The notes under the pieces: generated by a model | The model's database searches: none | What the model was told of the DNA's origin: nothing | Seen by the model: only the letters and a program-made list of their open reading frames with translations | In this document: piece after piece, positions 38,001 to 50,461 of the stretch | How positions within the stretch are numbered: position 1 is the first letter of the stretch | Layout of the letters: every line of letters starts with the position of its first letter | Position numbers and translations under genes: made by a program | NCBI GenBank assembly: GCA_905182995.1 | Contig: CAJJDP010000112.1 | Location: 318,698-382,697 of the forward strand | Source of the DNA: Paramecium octaurelia | Lineage: Eukaryota > Ciliophora > Oligohymenophorea > Peniculida > Parameciidae | DNA: 64,000 nt | Direction of reading: 5' to 3'

Positions 38001-39459
38001 CTAATCCCACTTAATCGGTCTATTGTTTTTCTTACTCTTGCTATTATGGTTGCTTTTTATTATCCTTTTTCTCATCCTTCTTTTGAGTCTGCTGTTATTA
38101 CTATTGCTAATCACCTTTATTCTTATTTCTAAGTCGTTTCAATTCGGTTCTAAGATTAGCTTCATTAATATCAATTTAAATCTTATCATAGCCATTAGGA
38201 ATATTTGGATAAGGATTAGTACTAATCAATATGTTAACATCTTAGATATATGGAACTTCAATTCTTCTATATTTACACCTGACATAAGCTGAATTGCTGA
38301 TATCCTCAAAGACTTTTGTATTTCCAACATCATAGGCATGATGTGCTAATTCAATCTAATATTCTAATGGCAACCCTTCTGCCAAAGCCCTCCATTCTTT
38401 CTCTTTGATTAATGAGGCTTCGAATTCTCTTCTCTTTTTGGTCATATCATTTCGCTCTAATTCATCCAAAATATTTTTTGATTTAAATTCAACTGTCTTT
38501 GTAATTTTATCCATCTACTATTCCAATGCTATTGCTATCCTTTCCATATCATTTTTTAGCATGTCAAAACTGACTTACACTAATTACTCTTTCAGCTAAT
38601 TGCCCACATGTGTTTACTTAACTGTGTTTGATAAATTTGGAGGTGAAAATCGCAAAGATTCAATAATTGCCAAACATCTAGCTTCCTTGTCCTATCCGAA
38701 CTCCTCAATCTTCTTTTTCCATTAATCAATAGTGAACACTCCTGCTTGCAATTTAAATTTTAACTCTAATATCTTCAGCAACCTTGTATTCTATTTCAAG
38801 ATCTTATCCATGTAATCCTACAATGGTGGATCCATTTCTTCCAACTCTCTCAATTCTTAAACCTTTTGTAACCCCAAATCTATTGTTCTATAGGCACAAG
38901 CCTTCGATTGCAAGGAATGGTAGATGTGCGCCAATTCGACATAGAGTTTGATCCTCCAATCCAAATACTTTATGGATGTCAACACCAAGCATCCCTCCAT
39001 CGAAGTGATACAAAATGCCAAAAAATCAATTGCGATATATTAGTATATTGACTATTTTATTATTTATGAACATCTTTACTTTTCTCAAGACTCTGCAAAT
39101 ATCAAATATATAAACTGTTCCATTATATATTAGATAATAATTTGAATTCTTATCCTCGAATGTCCCGATATTCATCACTTGCATACAATCTCTTAATGAT
39201 GCAAGTAAGGTTTTCAAAGATTATGCTGTGTCCTTTCGTACACATTAAGGATCTGACGCAGTGTATGTTTTGAATAATGTTTATACCTGAATTCAATGAA
39301 AACTGTTACTTTATTAAATTACTTTAATGCTTGATCTCTTTATTCAGTTGCATTCTTGTAAATTACGTATGGTTTGTTTTCCACTTACTAAACACCTGCT
39401 GGTTGATCCTGGAATTTCACTCCAGGTTTTGCTTAAGCTTACTACTTTTTATCAGCCAT
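29040..39459 (-). CDS. CFAP54: Cilia- and flagella-associated protein 54 (central apparatus C1d)
   Basis: One gene of roughly 3400 residues, close to the ~3000-residue family size. It starts MADKKQQAQAKPGVKFQDQ at 39459 and ends at TGA 29040-29042. Small introns were seen near the N-terminus (a 23-nt one ending CAG just upstream of VQTLFKTYTASDPQC, and 28 nt after FDICRVLRK) and a 20-nt one near 30150. About one third in is the conserved fibronectin-III-like stretch: NEKYCFAVAAYDG, GIGETGDDITTLHPLPLPLL, SYLCKVAYQL. This is diagnostic of CFAP54/FAP54. The rest is TPR-like helical. CFAP54 sits in the C1d projection with CFAP46, CFAP74 and CFAP221 and affects ciliary beating. A Gln/Lys low-complexity insert lies near 38040-38130. 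Confidence 0.92.
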
Positions 39460-40485
39460 AATAATTTAATAATTGAATGAAACTTATATACTAAATCGAT
39501 TAATTCTTCTCCATTTAAAAAGAGATGTCCTCAGCTTAATAGAACAATTTTTGAGATCACAAAAAATATTGGCGGTAATAATGGAGAATGATAAAATCTA
39601 AAATCACAAGAAATGTCACTTTTTGAATACTCTATCCAACAATAAAAAATTTACGATGTGATTATTTAGCAATTAAACATTTTGATTGATTGATTAAAAT
39701 ATAAATCAGTCAACCACAAAACGAAATGAAAATGGTTTTTCAAAATTATTTAGCTAGAATTGGTATGGCATGGTGAAAGTCTAATTAAGTTCAAATATTA
39801 CATTCATATATTTGATAGTGATGCCACAACTCAATAAATCTAATATTCAATGTTTCAATTTGGGTCATCTAGTTATAATCTAGAAATAATTATCTGAGCT
39901 ATTCAAATACACTTTAATAATAAGACACTTTTTTCACAAAGAACTCAAATTTTGTTTTTAGATGACATAACAAATATTGAAAGGCAGATTTGAGAGAAGG
40001 AAAATTTACTAAATGATATTTCTAAAGTTCATACCTTCCAGGTGAATATCCAAATAAGTAGAAAGAAATCGAAGCACAAAAGAATTGTGTGATTAAACAT
40101 TTTTGAAGTAAAGGCATGTTTAAAAATTAATCATTTTAATTCTTCATATAGAAACTAAATCAATAATTAATGAGATGATGTTGTGAAGCGTAACAGTATA
40201 AATTTTGATATTCAATCTCAACCAATGAAAATTAAAATCAATAATTTATTTATATTTTAGACAACCATATATATTTGAAAAAGAAGATAAAAATAATTTA
40301 CTTGTTGAGTTATGAAAAATATTAATAATAAGGAGGACTTTAATTAGAGATTCAAAATTATTTGTCTACTCCAAAAATTTTAATTATCCTAATGAGGGTG
40401 GATAAAAGGAGAAAATCTAAAAATAACAAATCTGATTGAAAATTAATTATATCGATTCTATGTTTAGAATATAAATATAAACAAC
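39460..40485. other. Intergenic, one degraded coding-like stretch
   Basis: About 1 kb upstream of CFAP54. A plus-strand stretch near 39990-40110 (SSYLPGEYPNKQKEIEAQKN) looks like a gene scrap, flanked by TGA codons. No intact ORF or RNA gene seen. The CFAP54 promoter should lie at the left end. Confidence 0.45.
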
Positions 40486-41910
40486 TCAGGGTTATTTTGA
40501 TAATATTTCCAAAGGATCTAATACATTATAGTTATTCTCTAAATCAATAGAATTATCTGGTTTTACTGCTAACCTGTTTGTTTCTTTGCAATTTTAAAAT
40601 TCCTAATAATTACTTTAGAGTTTTCCTCCCAATGAATGACTCTATTATAAGACTGAATCTCCAAACTGTTACTAAATAATAAATTAAATTCTCGAAATCT
40701 CATATAATATATTATTAAACCGACATTTCTCCCTTGCCCTTTCTAATAAAAAGTTATATCTAAGCCTAAAATCCCCAATCGAAAATTTGAGTTTATTATC
40801 AGTACTCTCTTTGATCTCCAATTTATTAAATATAGTAAGTTTTACGTTCCTTAATTCAGGATAATACATTGTAATGATTTCGTGATGTAATTAATTCTAG
40901 AGAAGCTTATTGTTATAATATAAAGCTATGTATTTTAGCATGAATATCAATTAAACAATGGAACCAACTTAAGCAAGAAATTGACCTAGTTTTGGCATTG
41001 TAACCAATTCTTTAACTTAGATACTATCTAATCTAAATAGATAGCATCCAAAATTTGTGAAGTTATATGGTTATTTGGACATTGATGATACGACATTAGA
41101 AGAAAAGAATGAATCAACTTACTAATTTATGAGTTCATAATTATTTAAGAATTAGTAGCTTTTATAATTATTAAATAACAATCCATCGTCAATGACTGTC
41201 TCTTGCTATTTCAACATAACTTATGAATATTATGGATTAAATATATCAAAAGCATAATAGTATTACTTATTGAATTCTTCTAATTCTCTTGTTGCATGAT
41301 TAAGTTGATTTAATTTAATGCTTAAAAACAAGAACCCATGAAATTTTTATAGATACTCGTCAATTGTTTTCTAATCAGCACAATAACCATTATCTTACAA
41401 AGTGTCATTAGAGCAACTTTCAAGCACAATTAAATATTGTTTCATTTCTTAATGATCCTGATCTGGAGTAATTTCATGATTTAAAACTAATGTGATATTC
41501 TCAAATGATATTGTAAAAGGCTTCTCTTAACTACTAAATAAAGGGATTGGTCTATCTATAATTGCCGTATCAATAACTGCATATAAATGAGGAGTTATAA
41601 TGTTATTTTATTTTCTAAATGGATCCACATCACCTGAAAAATCTTATAGCATCAAATCAATCATGGCAGTTTATATTTGGAATTAAGCATATCCTATTGT
41701 TTCTTACTTAAAACTTACATTAGGAGGAATTAAATTGCTTACCCAGTATATAAAAACATATAAAAAATATGAAAGACTTACGCTTCCGGCAATTAGAGTA
41801 ATTATCCCTCCAACTTTACTCTGAAAAACTGAAGTCTTTTCATTAGTAAGCAGATTAATAGGAACTCCAAAAATATCTATTTTATCAATAGTATTCAATA
41901 TTTTATTCAT
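40486..41910 (-). CDS. Ciliate-type two-helix transmembrane protein
   Basis: About 474 residues in a single exon. The start (MNKILNTIDKIDIFGVPI, then NLLTNEKTSVFQSKVGG) is followed at once by a membrane helix (IITLIAGSVSLSYFLYVFIYW). A large, probably lumenal domain with Cys (ESCSNDTLQDNGYC) comes next, then a second helix near residue 325 (GQFLAQVGSIVQLIFMLKYI) and a cytoplasmic tail rich in charged residues. To my knowledge this layout is common in Paramecium and Tetrahymena proteins of unknown function. No transporter or receptor signature seen. Confidence 0.7.
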
Positions 41911-42944
41911 CTTTTAGTAATTATTATTTAGCCTTTTAAAAAAATAAATAATATTAATTTAATTCTCACATATAGATTTCTCAAGGTTCCTTAATATCCA
42001 TAAACTTACATGCACATTTTGTACAATTTCCTTCAACTTGTCTTCATCCTTTGAGCATTTTCCTTAAGCTCAACTTCAACATTTATCTCAATATTTAAAT
42101 CTTAAACTACAATTATGAATTATTTTATTGAGATAACTTTTCAGGAGAAGAAACTTATCTTAAATTCGTTATGAATTTTAACTTTGCTGATTATCTGAAA
42201 GTGTAGTTTTTAATTTTTACCTTCAGAATAAATGAAGTTTGGAATTATATTATAAATATAAATATATCAATTTAAAATAGATTACTTTTCACCATTTTTT
42301 ACCTCAAATTTTAGCCACATTGTTTATAGTCACAATCTAATCTCTATTCAGATATCTATTTCATCTAAAAGTTAATTTAATTATAAAATAAAATTTGGTA
42401 ACAATTATTATATGACTCCATTATATTAATTTCATTTCTTATTTTAACTATATTCTAAAAATATTATAATTATTATTATTATTAATAAAGTACTTTTAAT
42501 TTAAATTTAAAAATAATATCGATAAAGACTTTAAGCATCATTATTCTAAGGATAGGTCTTAATATTTGAGATTTATAACTATGTAAATTTAAATAGAATA
42601 TAGATAAAAGATATCCTAACTTCCCTTTAACTAGTATTTCTTCTTGACTAAACCTTTTACTCGTCAGCACAGAATTAAATACAAAATTCAGAATACTCCT
42701 TCATTAGCATAGCGAGACTGTTTTCAGGTCCTATATCCAGTTTGGCTTTGTTGCTGAGTTACTAAATTTTACTTACCCAAACTAAAATCAGTAATGAAGG
42801 GAGTCAGTAACCCTAACAGTAACACATAAAATAAAAGTAAAAAGATATGAAATTATAAAAAGGAACTATCATAACCAAGTTCTCAAATTATCAAATGCAG
42901 CTAAAATTATTATTATTACTCTTGAATAAAACTATTATTATATC
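41911..42944. other. Intergenic with an inverted repeat
   Basis: About 1 kb of AT-rich DNA between two minus-strand genes. A short minus-strand standard-code ORF at 42482-42670 has no coding-like neighbours in the ciliate code and is probably chance. The notable element is the inverted repeat at 42695-42804, listed separately. Confidence 0.5.
42695..42804. repeat. Inverted repeat enclosing ~85 bp, possible small RNA
   Basis: The arm ACTCCTTCATTA (42695-42706) pairs with TAATGAAGGGAGT (42792-42804), allowing one bulge. The enclosed sequence is less AT-rich than the surroundings. It could form a closed small RNA with a terminal stem, or be a mobile-element or eliminated-sequence relic. No snoRNA box pair was convincing. 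Confidence 0.3.
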
Positions 42945-45900
42945 TCAATTTTCAAATTTAAATTCCTAAATTATCTCATCACTCTCTAACTCCTTTTCGG
43001 ACCATAAACCAATTTTTTTTCCATTTTCATATTCTCCGCTCTGAGTAATTTAAGAAACATATTTGAATTCGTCAGATATTTCTACCCACTTCCCCAATTT
43101 AACCTCATCACCTCCCATTCCATTATCATATGACCCTCCTCCACTAAAATATACATTATCTTAAAGATAGTTCTTACATTTTTCTAAATTTATCTTCATT
43201 ATATTTCCTATACAAAGTATCCCAATCTCCAATTTTTTTTCCATTTCTATAGTTACCTTGATAAACCACTTCAGAGTCCCACTTATAACTGGGACTCTAT
43301 TCATTCCATTTTCCTGATTTAGTTCCATTAAATTTTTCATCATATAATCCACCCCCACTAAAACAAATTTATCTATATTATAGTTTTACATCTATTTATA
43401 TTCATTCTCATACTATTTTCTATAAAAAATACCCCATTCTCCAATTTTTTTTCCTTTTCTATAATTACCTTGATAAATCACTTAAGAGTCCCACTTAAAA
43501 TTCTCACTCTATTCAATCCATTTTCCCGATTTACTTCCTTCTTAATCATAAAACCCACCACCACTAAGCAGCAACAAAAACATTTTTAAATTACAGAATA
43601 TTTTTACATTCTCAATTTTTGTTTAAGTTTATCATTTTATTTGTAATATATTTCCCACATACCAATTTTCTTCCGATTCTTATAATGACCTTAGTATGTC
43701 ACTTAAGAGTCCCATATAAAAATCTCACTTTATTCAATCCATTTTCCTGATTTACTTCCTTCTTAATCATAAAATCCCCCACCACTAAACAAAATATCAA
43801 CATCTATAATTGCATACATAATTTTATGTTTCCATTCACCATCAAATTCGTTATAATAAATTTCCCAGCTACTAATTTTTCTACCATTTTTATACTGACC
43901 TTTCCACGTGATTTATAAACGATCACAAAATCCATCAGCAATTTCGACCCAATTACCAAATTTTAACTCATCACCTCTATCATCGTAATATCCTTAACCA
44001 CTATATTTCAAAGAATTATTAAACTTTAAACTATGAAAATTTACATTAGTTCAATCTTATCATCGCCATAACTCTTTTTAAACCAAACTTCCCAGCAACC
44101 AACTTTTTTGCCATTTTTGAAATTACCCACATAATATATGTCTGCCTTACTAGATATAGGAGAGTAATTTAATACTTCCTCTCCTATTTTATTTGGTTTC
44201 CTTAAAAATCATAAATAATAAATCCACTACACAATATTAATTTATAATATATCTACCACCATTTAAATTATTTTTCATTAAATTAATAAATATCCCATCT
44301 TCCAACTTTTTTACCATTTTGATATTCTCCATCATACGTTACTTATAATGTATAACTAAACTCATCCGATATTTCCACCCATTTCCCATACTTCATACCA
44401 TTTTCTTAACCCTATTATCCGTATTATCCCCCACCTCTAAACACATTTTTAAATAAATATTATTGTTTACATAATTACATTGTCATATATAATATTCCAT
44501 CTTCCAAATTTTTTCCCCTAATTTAATTTTCCGCTTAAGAGAATTTTAGAACTATTGATATTATTAGATCTTAAATTTATACTAATTTTTTGTGAATAAT
44601 TCAATTCCTTTTTAATCAAACATAAGAAAATTCCTAATAAAAGTGGCATAATTAATTTCATTACTTCAATTCAAATTCATCTTTTTGATTCATTTTCAAG
44701 ACTTCCCATTTTCCAACTTTAATGCCACTTTTATATTCCCCATGATAAATAATTTAGTTTGTATTACTAAACTCATTGCTCAATGTAATCCAATTCCCAG
44801 TCCTAGTTTAATTAATTGCCTCATATAATCCGCCACCTCTAGAAATATTTATATTATTTGATGCTTACATCTTTTATGATTTTATAGTATCATTTAGGAT
44901 ACTCTTTTAGATATTACAAATATCCCATCTATCAATTTTTTTTCCATTTAGATATTGACCTTCATAGATGATTTGAGAATCTCTAAAAAATCCATTCGAT
45001 AGATCAATCCAATGTCCCTACTTAAATTCATTACCTCCTTCGTCATAAACTCCACCCCCACTAAACAAAAACGTTATTAGAATTCCAAAATAATTATTAC
45101 ATTTTCAAGTATTTTCCATTATCCCAACTCTCTTTATACCAAATATCCCATCTGGCAACTTTTTTACCATTTTTATATTGACCTCTATAAGTTATTTAAG
45201 AATCTTTAAAAAATCCATCGGATATTTCAATCCAATCACCTTGTTTAATTCCATCATCATATTCTCCACCACCACTAAACACAAAAGTTATTAATGCTAC
45301 TATATAATTTTACATTTTCAAGTTTAGCCTTTTATCTTCATTCTCATTAAAAAAAATATCCCATCTACAAACTTTTTTACCATTTTTATATTGACCACTA
45401 TAGGTTACTTAAGAATCTTTATAAAATCCATCAAATATTTCAACCCAATTACCCTACTTCATCCCATTATATCCATCGTAAACTCCACCACCACTAACAA
45501 AATTATGTATAATCTATTTTATTTCTTTACATCTTTTTAAACTTAAGACCAAATAATACACCTTTTTCAATTTTACAGATATCCCATCCCCCAACTTTTT
45601 TGCCATTTTTATATTGACCGTTGTAGGTTACTTAAGATTCTTTAAAAAAGCCCTCAGATAATTCAATCCAATTTCCCTATTTCAATCCATTACCTTCTGC
45701 ATCATATAATCCCCCACCACTAAAATGCGAATTGTGAAGACTAAATAATAATGTTTTACAATTTTAAGGGCTTGGTATCTTTATTCTCTTTAGACTAAAT
45801 ATCCCATTTCCCAACCTTTTTACCATTTTTATATTGCCCAATATACTGTAGTTATGAGTGCTACCAAAATCTTTCCCAAGGTTCTTACCATTTACCATTT

Positions 45901-47044
45901 CTTTCTCCATTCTCATTATAGTCGCCACTACCTCTATAATCATATTACATCATCCTTATACATTTCTTTATTATCATAGATATATTTCCAGTTCTTCACC
46001 CTTATCCCGTTATCATAATCTCCTACTTCATAAAAATTTACTTCCTATTACTAAAGGATTTGGATTTAATAATTTCCAATTAATTCTTTCCATGATCCTT
46101 TCTTGTTTCCTTCCTCTGAATATTCCCCACCTACATTTTTGATTATTTCATTTTTTCATTTGGCTATCCATTTGCCTACTTTTTGATTATTGAAGTTTAA
46201 CTATCCAGACCATTATAGGTGCTTTACTTATTCCAAATTCTTTAGGATTTCTGGTATCCTTGTCGTATCTTTTATTTAATCTCTATAAATAAAAATAGTT
46301 AGGATCTTACATTCTTAAGATTTCTCCATCATTCAAGTATTAGACTTCTTTTTCTTCAGTAAATTTGACTTAGAATTAAGTGTAGATAAATCTATTATGT
46401 ATTTAATCCCAAATAACAATTTTTTATTCTTGGCTACCTTCTTGCCATAATAGTTACTCATTATTTTTAATCCTAAATTTAAATTTTTTGGTTTACCCAA
46501 CCATCTTAAAAACTTCCTTCAACCACTATTAAATTTTCGTGCCAAAGGTTTCCGCTTCTTAATTCAACTATTACTTCGCTTTTTATAGATACTAATAGTA
46601 GTTAGTTTTTTCACTATTCCAATTTTCTAAGGATTTCTCTTGTACAATTGATATTAGTTTATTAAATGACTCATTTGAAGATTTTGTGAGATTGTTATTT
46701 TCATTGATTAATTGGTTATAGGATTAATCTTCCTATTCTATCTTGTCATAGATTTTTGTAATAGAAATATAAAGCTCCTCCAAAATTTTCTGTATCTAAA
46801 CTTCAATGTCTTAAAGTAAGGATTAAAACATCTTCTTTTATTATTTTAAATCTTCATTGTTATCAGATTAGCATGCTGACAATTTCTCGTTGACTATTTT
46901 TTGAAATTTTTCAATAGTAACTGCCTATTTCATATTTTCTATATGTTCACTTAAACAGTCTTTACAGAGCTTTCTTTAACACTTATGTTATTACATACAA
47001 ATAAAATCAACTTAATTTTATGGATGAGTTTAGCAGAAACTCAT
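42945..47044 (-). CDS. B-box-like/coiled-coil protein with ~16 MORN-like repeats; in-frame TGA
   Basis: Starts MSFCQTHPQNQVDFICMQQH, with a B-box-like finger (CQTHP, HKCQRKLCKDCLSEH), then ~200 residues of coiled coil. From about 46300 down to 43000 come about 16 repeats of ~211 bp. Each encodes GGGxYD..G.K.G.W.E, then a VTY.GQYKNGKKVG.WDI core, MORN-like and common in Paramecium. A ~28-35-nt intron recurs just before the GGG of most repeats, phase 2, as in 46300-46000. TGA at 46156-46158 falls after GKWIAK, where related repeats would be expected to have Trp. Otherwise the frame continues to TGA 42945-42947 with tail SDEIIQEFKFEN. Function unknown; repeats of this type often bind membranes or scaffolds. 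Confidence 0.65.
42990..46230 (-). repeat. Tandem protein-coding repeat array, ~16 units of ~211 bp
   Basis: On the + strand each unit shows a variant of CCAACTTTTTTACCATTTTT about every 211 bp, near 43005, 43230, 43440, 43658, 43874, 44098, 44300, 44504, 44713, 44931, 45154, 45368, 45591, 45813, 45990 and 46170. Units differ at many positions, so they are old duplications, not recent copies or assembly error. Unit and intron boundaries coincide. Confidence 0.8.
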
Positions 47045-48162
47045 TTATTAAATTTATAAAACTATTTATTATTATTGTTGAAGTATTCTTCTATTGTTTG
47101 GGCTAAAAGGTGGCTAAACCAAAAAAAAATTCAGATTAAATAACATTAAGATTTTAATATCTTTTTTATTACTTTACTTTGAGTTAGTCTACTTAAAAAA
47201 GAAGCATCTATCAACCTCAATGATTATATAAATTTTCCAAAGGCTTGCGTTGAGTTGAACAATAAGCTTTAAAATAAACAATTCCAAAATATACCTGTTA
47301 ACACCAGAAAACAACATTAAAATTACACTTTTAATAAACTTTCGTGGATTTATAATTGAAGTTAAGAAATTAAAATATATATTCTTCTAAAAAGTAATAC
47401 TTTTAGATAAATCTAAAATACTAAATTACAATTTCTGTCTGAAAAAATATTTTTTATTATTGAGGAATTTAAAGGAAAATAAATCCATTATATAAAAGAT
47501 GTTAAATTGGTTTTATCCCCTATAATTAAGAAGAAATAACATATTATAGGACAGCTTTGATTTATATCTGATACAAAAAAGGGGTTCTAGTAGATTGAAT
47601 TACAAAGGATAAAGGTATAACATACAGGATAATATATCTATTAAAACCTCATTATATCCTAATCTTAATTTCAATAAAAGTTTTTCAGTGCTAAAATTCA
47701 CAACCCATTACAAATAACCTTAATTACAAATCTATTCAAAAATAATAAAAAAATTGAGAATCATTAGGAGAGGGATCATTTATTGTAAAGAGGATCTGTT
47801 AAAATATTGAGTCTAAAGTAATATAATTTATTGGATTAAAAACAGAATATTAAATAATAAAATTTCTAAACTTATAAAAGTGCGAAGAAAACACAAATTT
47901 TCAGAAATAAAAATTTACAATCGATACTTTGAAGCAAAGTGATCAAATACACTTATGAATAGGAACAAAACATAAGCATAAACAAAAAGGAAAATACCTA
48001 AAGATAACTTTAGATAAATAAAAATTAGTTAAAAATTTAGTGTCTGATTTTTGTCAGATGAATATTAAAAAAAATATTATACCTTTCAGGAAAATAACAA
48101 CTTTATGATTTCCAGGACATACAAGAAGGGATGTTTTTTTCAAATTCATTTATCAACTATTA
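47045..48162. other. Intergenic, nothing recognised
   Basis: About 1.1 kb upstream of the MORN-like gene. AT-rich, stops in all frames; no RNA gene or repeat found. Confidence 0.5.
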
Positions 48163-49311
48163 TGTTAAAGTTTAATTAAGAGTAATTTATTTGGATGTTC
48201 AAATTCTAATAATATGCAAAGTTCCTTTACAATTCTAAATATAAAAAGTACATCATCTACCCCAATCTCTTCAATAATCAAAAAAAATAAAAAAATTCAA
48301 TTATAATTTCTAATTTGCACTTCGATTATAATTCAAAATAAAACAAAATTTTGAAATTTATTCATTATAAATAGAATTCTAAAAATTTAAGAAATTTCAT
48401 AAAGTAGAAACACTTTTTAAAATTTCATAAAAGCATTCATTCTTCAACAAGAATGAACTGCTTTATTTTCTATTTCATTATATGATACAAAATTAAATAT
48501 GATTAAATAGGCATTAATGGAAATTTTTTTAAGGATGGCGATTCTATTTGCAGATAGTCTAATTCAAATTGACATTAGTAAAGTATCAACCAAATTTATT
48601 CTCATCTATTAGCTGGAAAATATAATCTTAAAATTCCATTTTAATCAAAAAAAATTGATAAATTTTCCAAATTATTAAATGCTATATATATATATGATAA
48701 TACCAAACTGGATAAGGCGAAATTTGACTAAATGAAAAACCTTTGATGTTATCTTAAATTATGGTGAGGGTTTCTAAAATTTATTATGTTTAACAAGAAT
48801 AGAATAAAATTTAATGTCATCTCCCATTCTCCCATTAGGATATTCATAGTATGTAGAATTGAAGAAGTGCTAAAACTATTTATCTTTTAAATTATATATC
48901 TCTTAGATAAATATTTTAACTTAATTATCAGTAGTTTTAGTTATTTCTAATTGAATTTTGCAATTCATTCTCAATATTGTTAGAAAATGATAAATCTATC
49001 AAAAAATGCCTTGTTTTATTAAATATTAATTAATAATGGTTTCTATTGTTGTACACACATATTAATATTTTATTTTAATAGAATAAGGAAAATTAAAATA
49101 AAACTAATTGGAATTATCTGAATATAATTAATAAATTTGTTTTAACAATGGATTAATCCGCAAAGATAACACTTAAATGCCAAATAAACGATCATAATGA
49201 CAGCATAAATGCTATTTGTTATAACTAATATTGCAATGAATTCAGATTCAATTGTTTTAAATGTTCTAAGCAAGGAATCCATCGAAATCATATGGAGGAT
49301 GTTGAACAAAT
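48163..49311. repeat. Direct duplicate block 2, copy A (assembly overlap)
   Basis: By eye identical to 49313-50461 (offset 1150, 1149 bp), with a single N at 49312. Mostly non-coding; it ends inside the first exon of the TPR gene. Confidence 0.9.
49148..49311 (+). pseudogene. Partial copy of the TPR gene start (artefact)
   Basis: The first 164 bases of the gene at 50298, ending at the N. It is part of duplicate block 2 and should vanish when the overlap is merged. Not counted as a separate gene. Confidence 0.8.
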
Positions 49312-49312
49312 N

Positions 49313-50461
49313 TGTTAAAGTTTAATTAAGAGTAATTTATTTGGATGTTCAAATTCTAATAATATGCAAAGTTCCTTTACAATTCTAAATATAAAAAGTA
49401 CATCATCTACCCCAATCTCTTCAATAATCAAAAAAAATAAAAAAATTCAATTATAATTTCTAATTTGCACTTCGATTATAATTCAAAATAAAACAAAATT
49501 TTGAAATTTATTCATTATAAATAGAATTCTAAAAATTTAAGAAATTTCATAAAGTAGAAACACTTTTTAAAATTTCATAAAAGCATTCATTCTTCAACAA
49601 GAATGAACTGCTTTATTTTCTATTTCATTATATGATACAAAATTAAATATGATTAAATAGGCATTAATGGAAATTTTTTTAAGGATGGCGATTCTATTTG
49701 CAGATAGTCTAATTCAAATTGACATTAGTAAAGTATCAACCAAATTTATTCTCATCTATTAGCTGGAAAATATAATCTTAAAATTCCATTTTAATCAAAA
49801 AAAATTGATAAATTTTCCAAATTATTAAATGCTATATATATATATGATAATACCAAACTGGATAAGGCGAAATTTGACTAAATGAAAAACCTTTGATGTT
49901 ATCTTAAATTATGGTGAGGGTTTCTAAAATTTATTATGTTTAACAAGAATAGAATAAAATTTAATGTCATCTCCCATTCTCCCATTAGGATATTCATAGT
50001 ATGTAGAATTGAAGAAGTGCTAAAACTATTTATCTTTTAAATTATATATCTCTTAGATAAATATTTTAACTTAATTATCAGTAGTTTTAGTTATTTCTAA
50101 TTGAATTTTGCAATTCATTCTCAATATTGTTAGAAAATGATAAATCTATCAAAAAATGCCTTGTTTTATTAAATATTAATTAATAATGGTTTCTATTGTT
50201 GTACACACATATTAATATTTTATTTTAATAGAATAAGGAAAATTAAAATAAAACTAATTGGAATTATCTGAATATAATTAATAAATTTGTTTTAACAATG
50301 GATTAATCCGCAAAGATAACACTTAAATGCCAAATAAACGATCATAATGACAGCATAAATGCTATTTGTTATAACTAATATTGCAATGAATTCAGATTCA
50401 ATTGTTTTAAATGTTCTAAGCAAGGAATCCATCGAAATCATATGGAGGATGTTGAACAAAT
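49313..50461. repeat. Direct duplicate block 2, copy B (assembly overlap)
   Basis: Second copy of 48163-49311. From 50462 on, the TPR gene continues normally, so this copy is joined to the true downstream sequence. The non-coding part shows no gene. Confidence 0.9.

Noticed and set aside
42990-46230. CRISPR-like or satellite array
   Set aside because: The ~211-bp units are diverged and encode a repeating protein motif.
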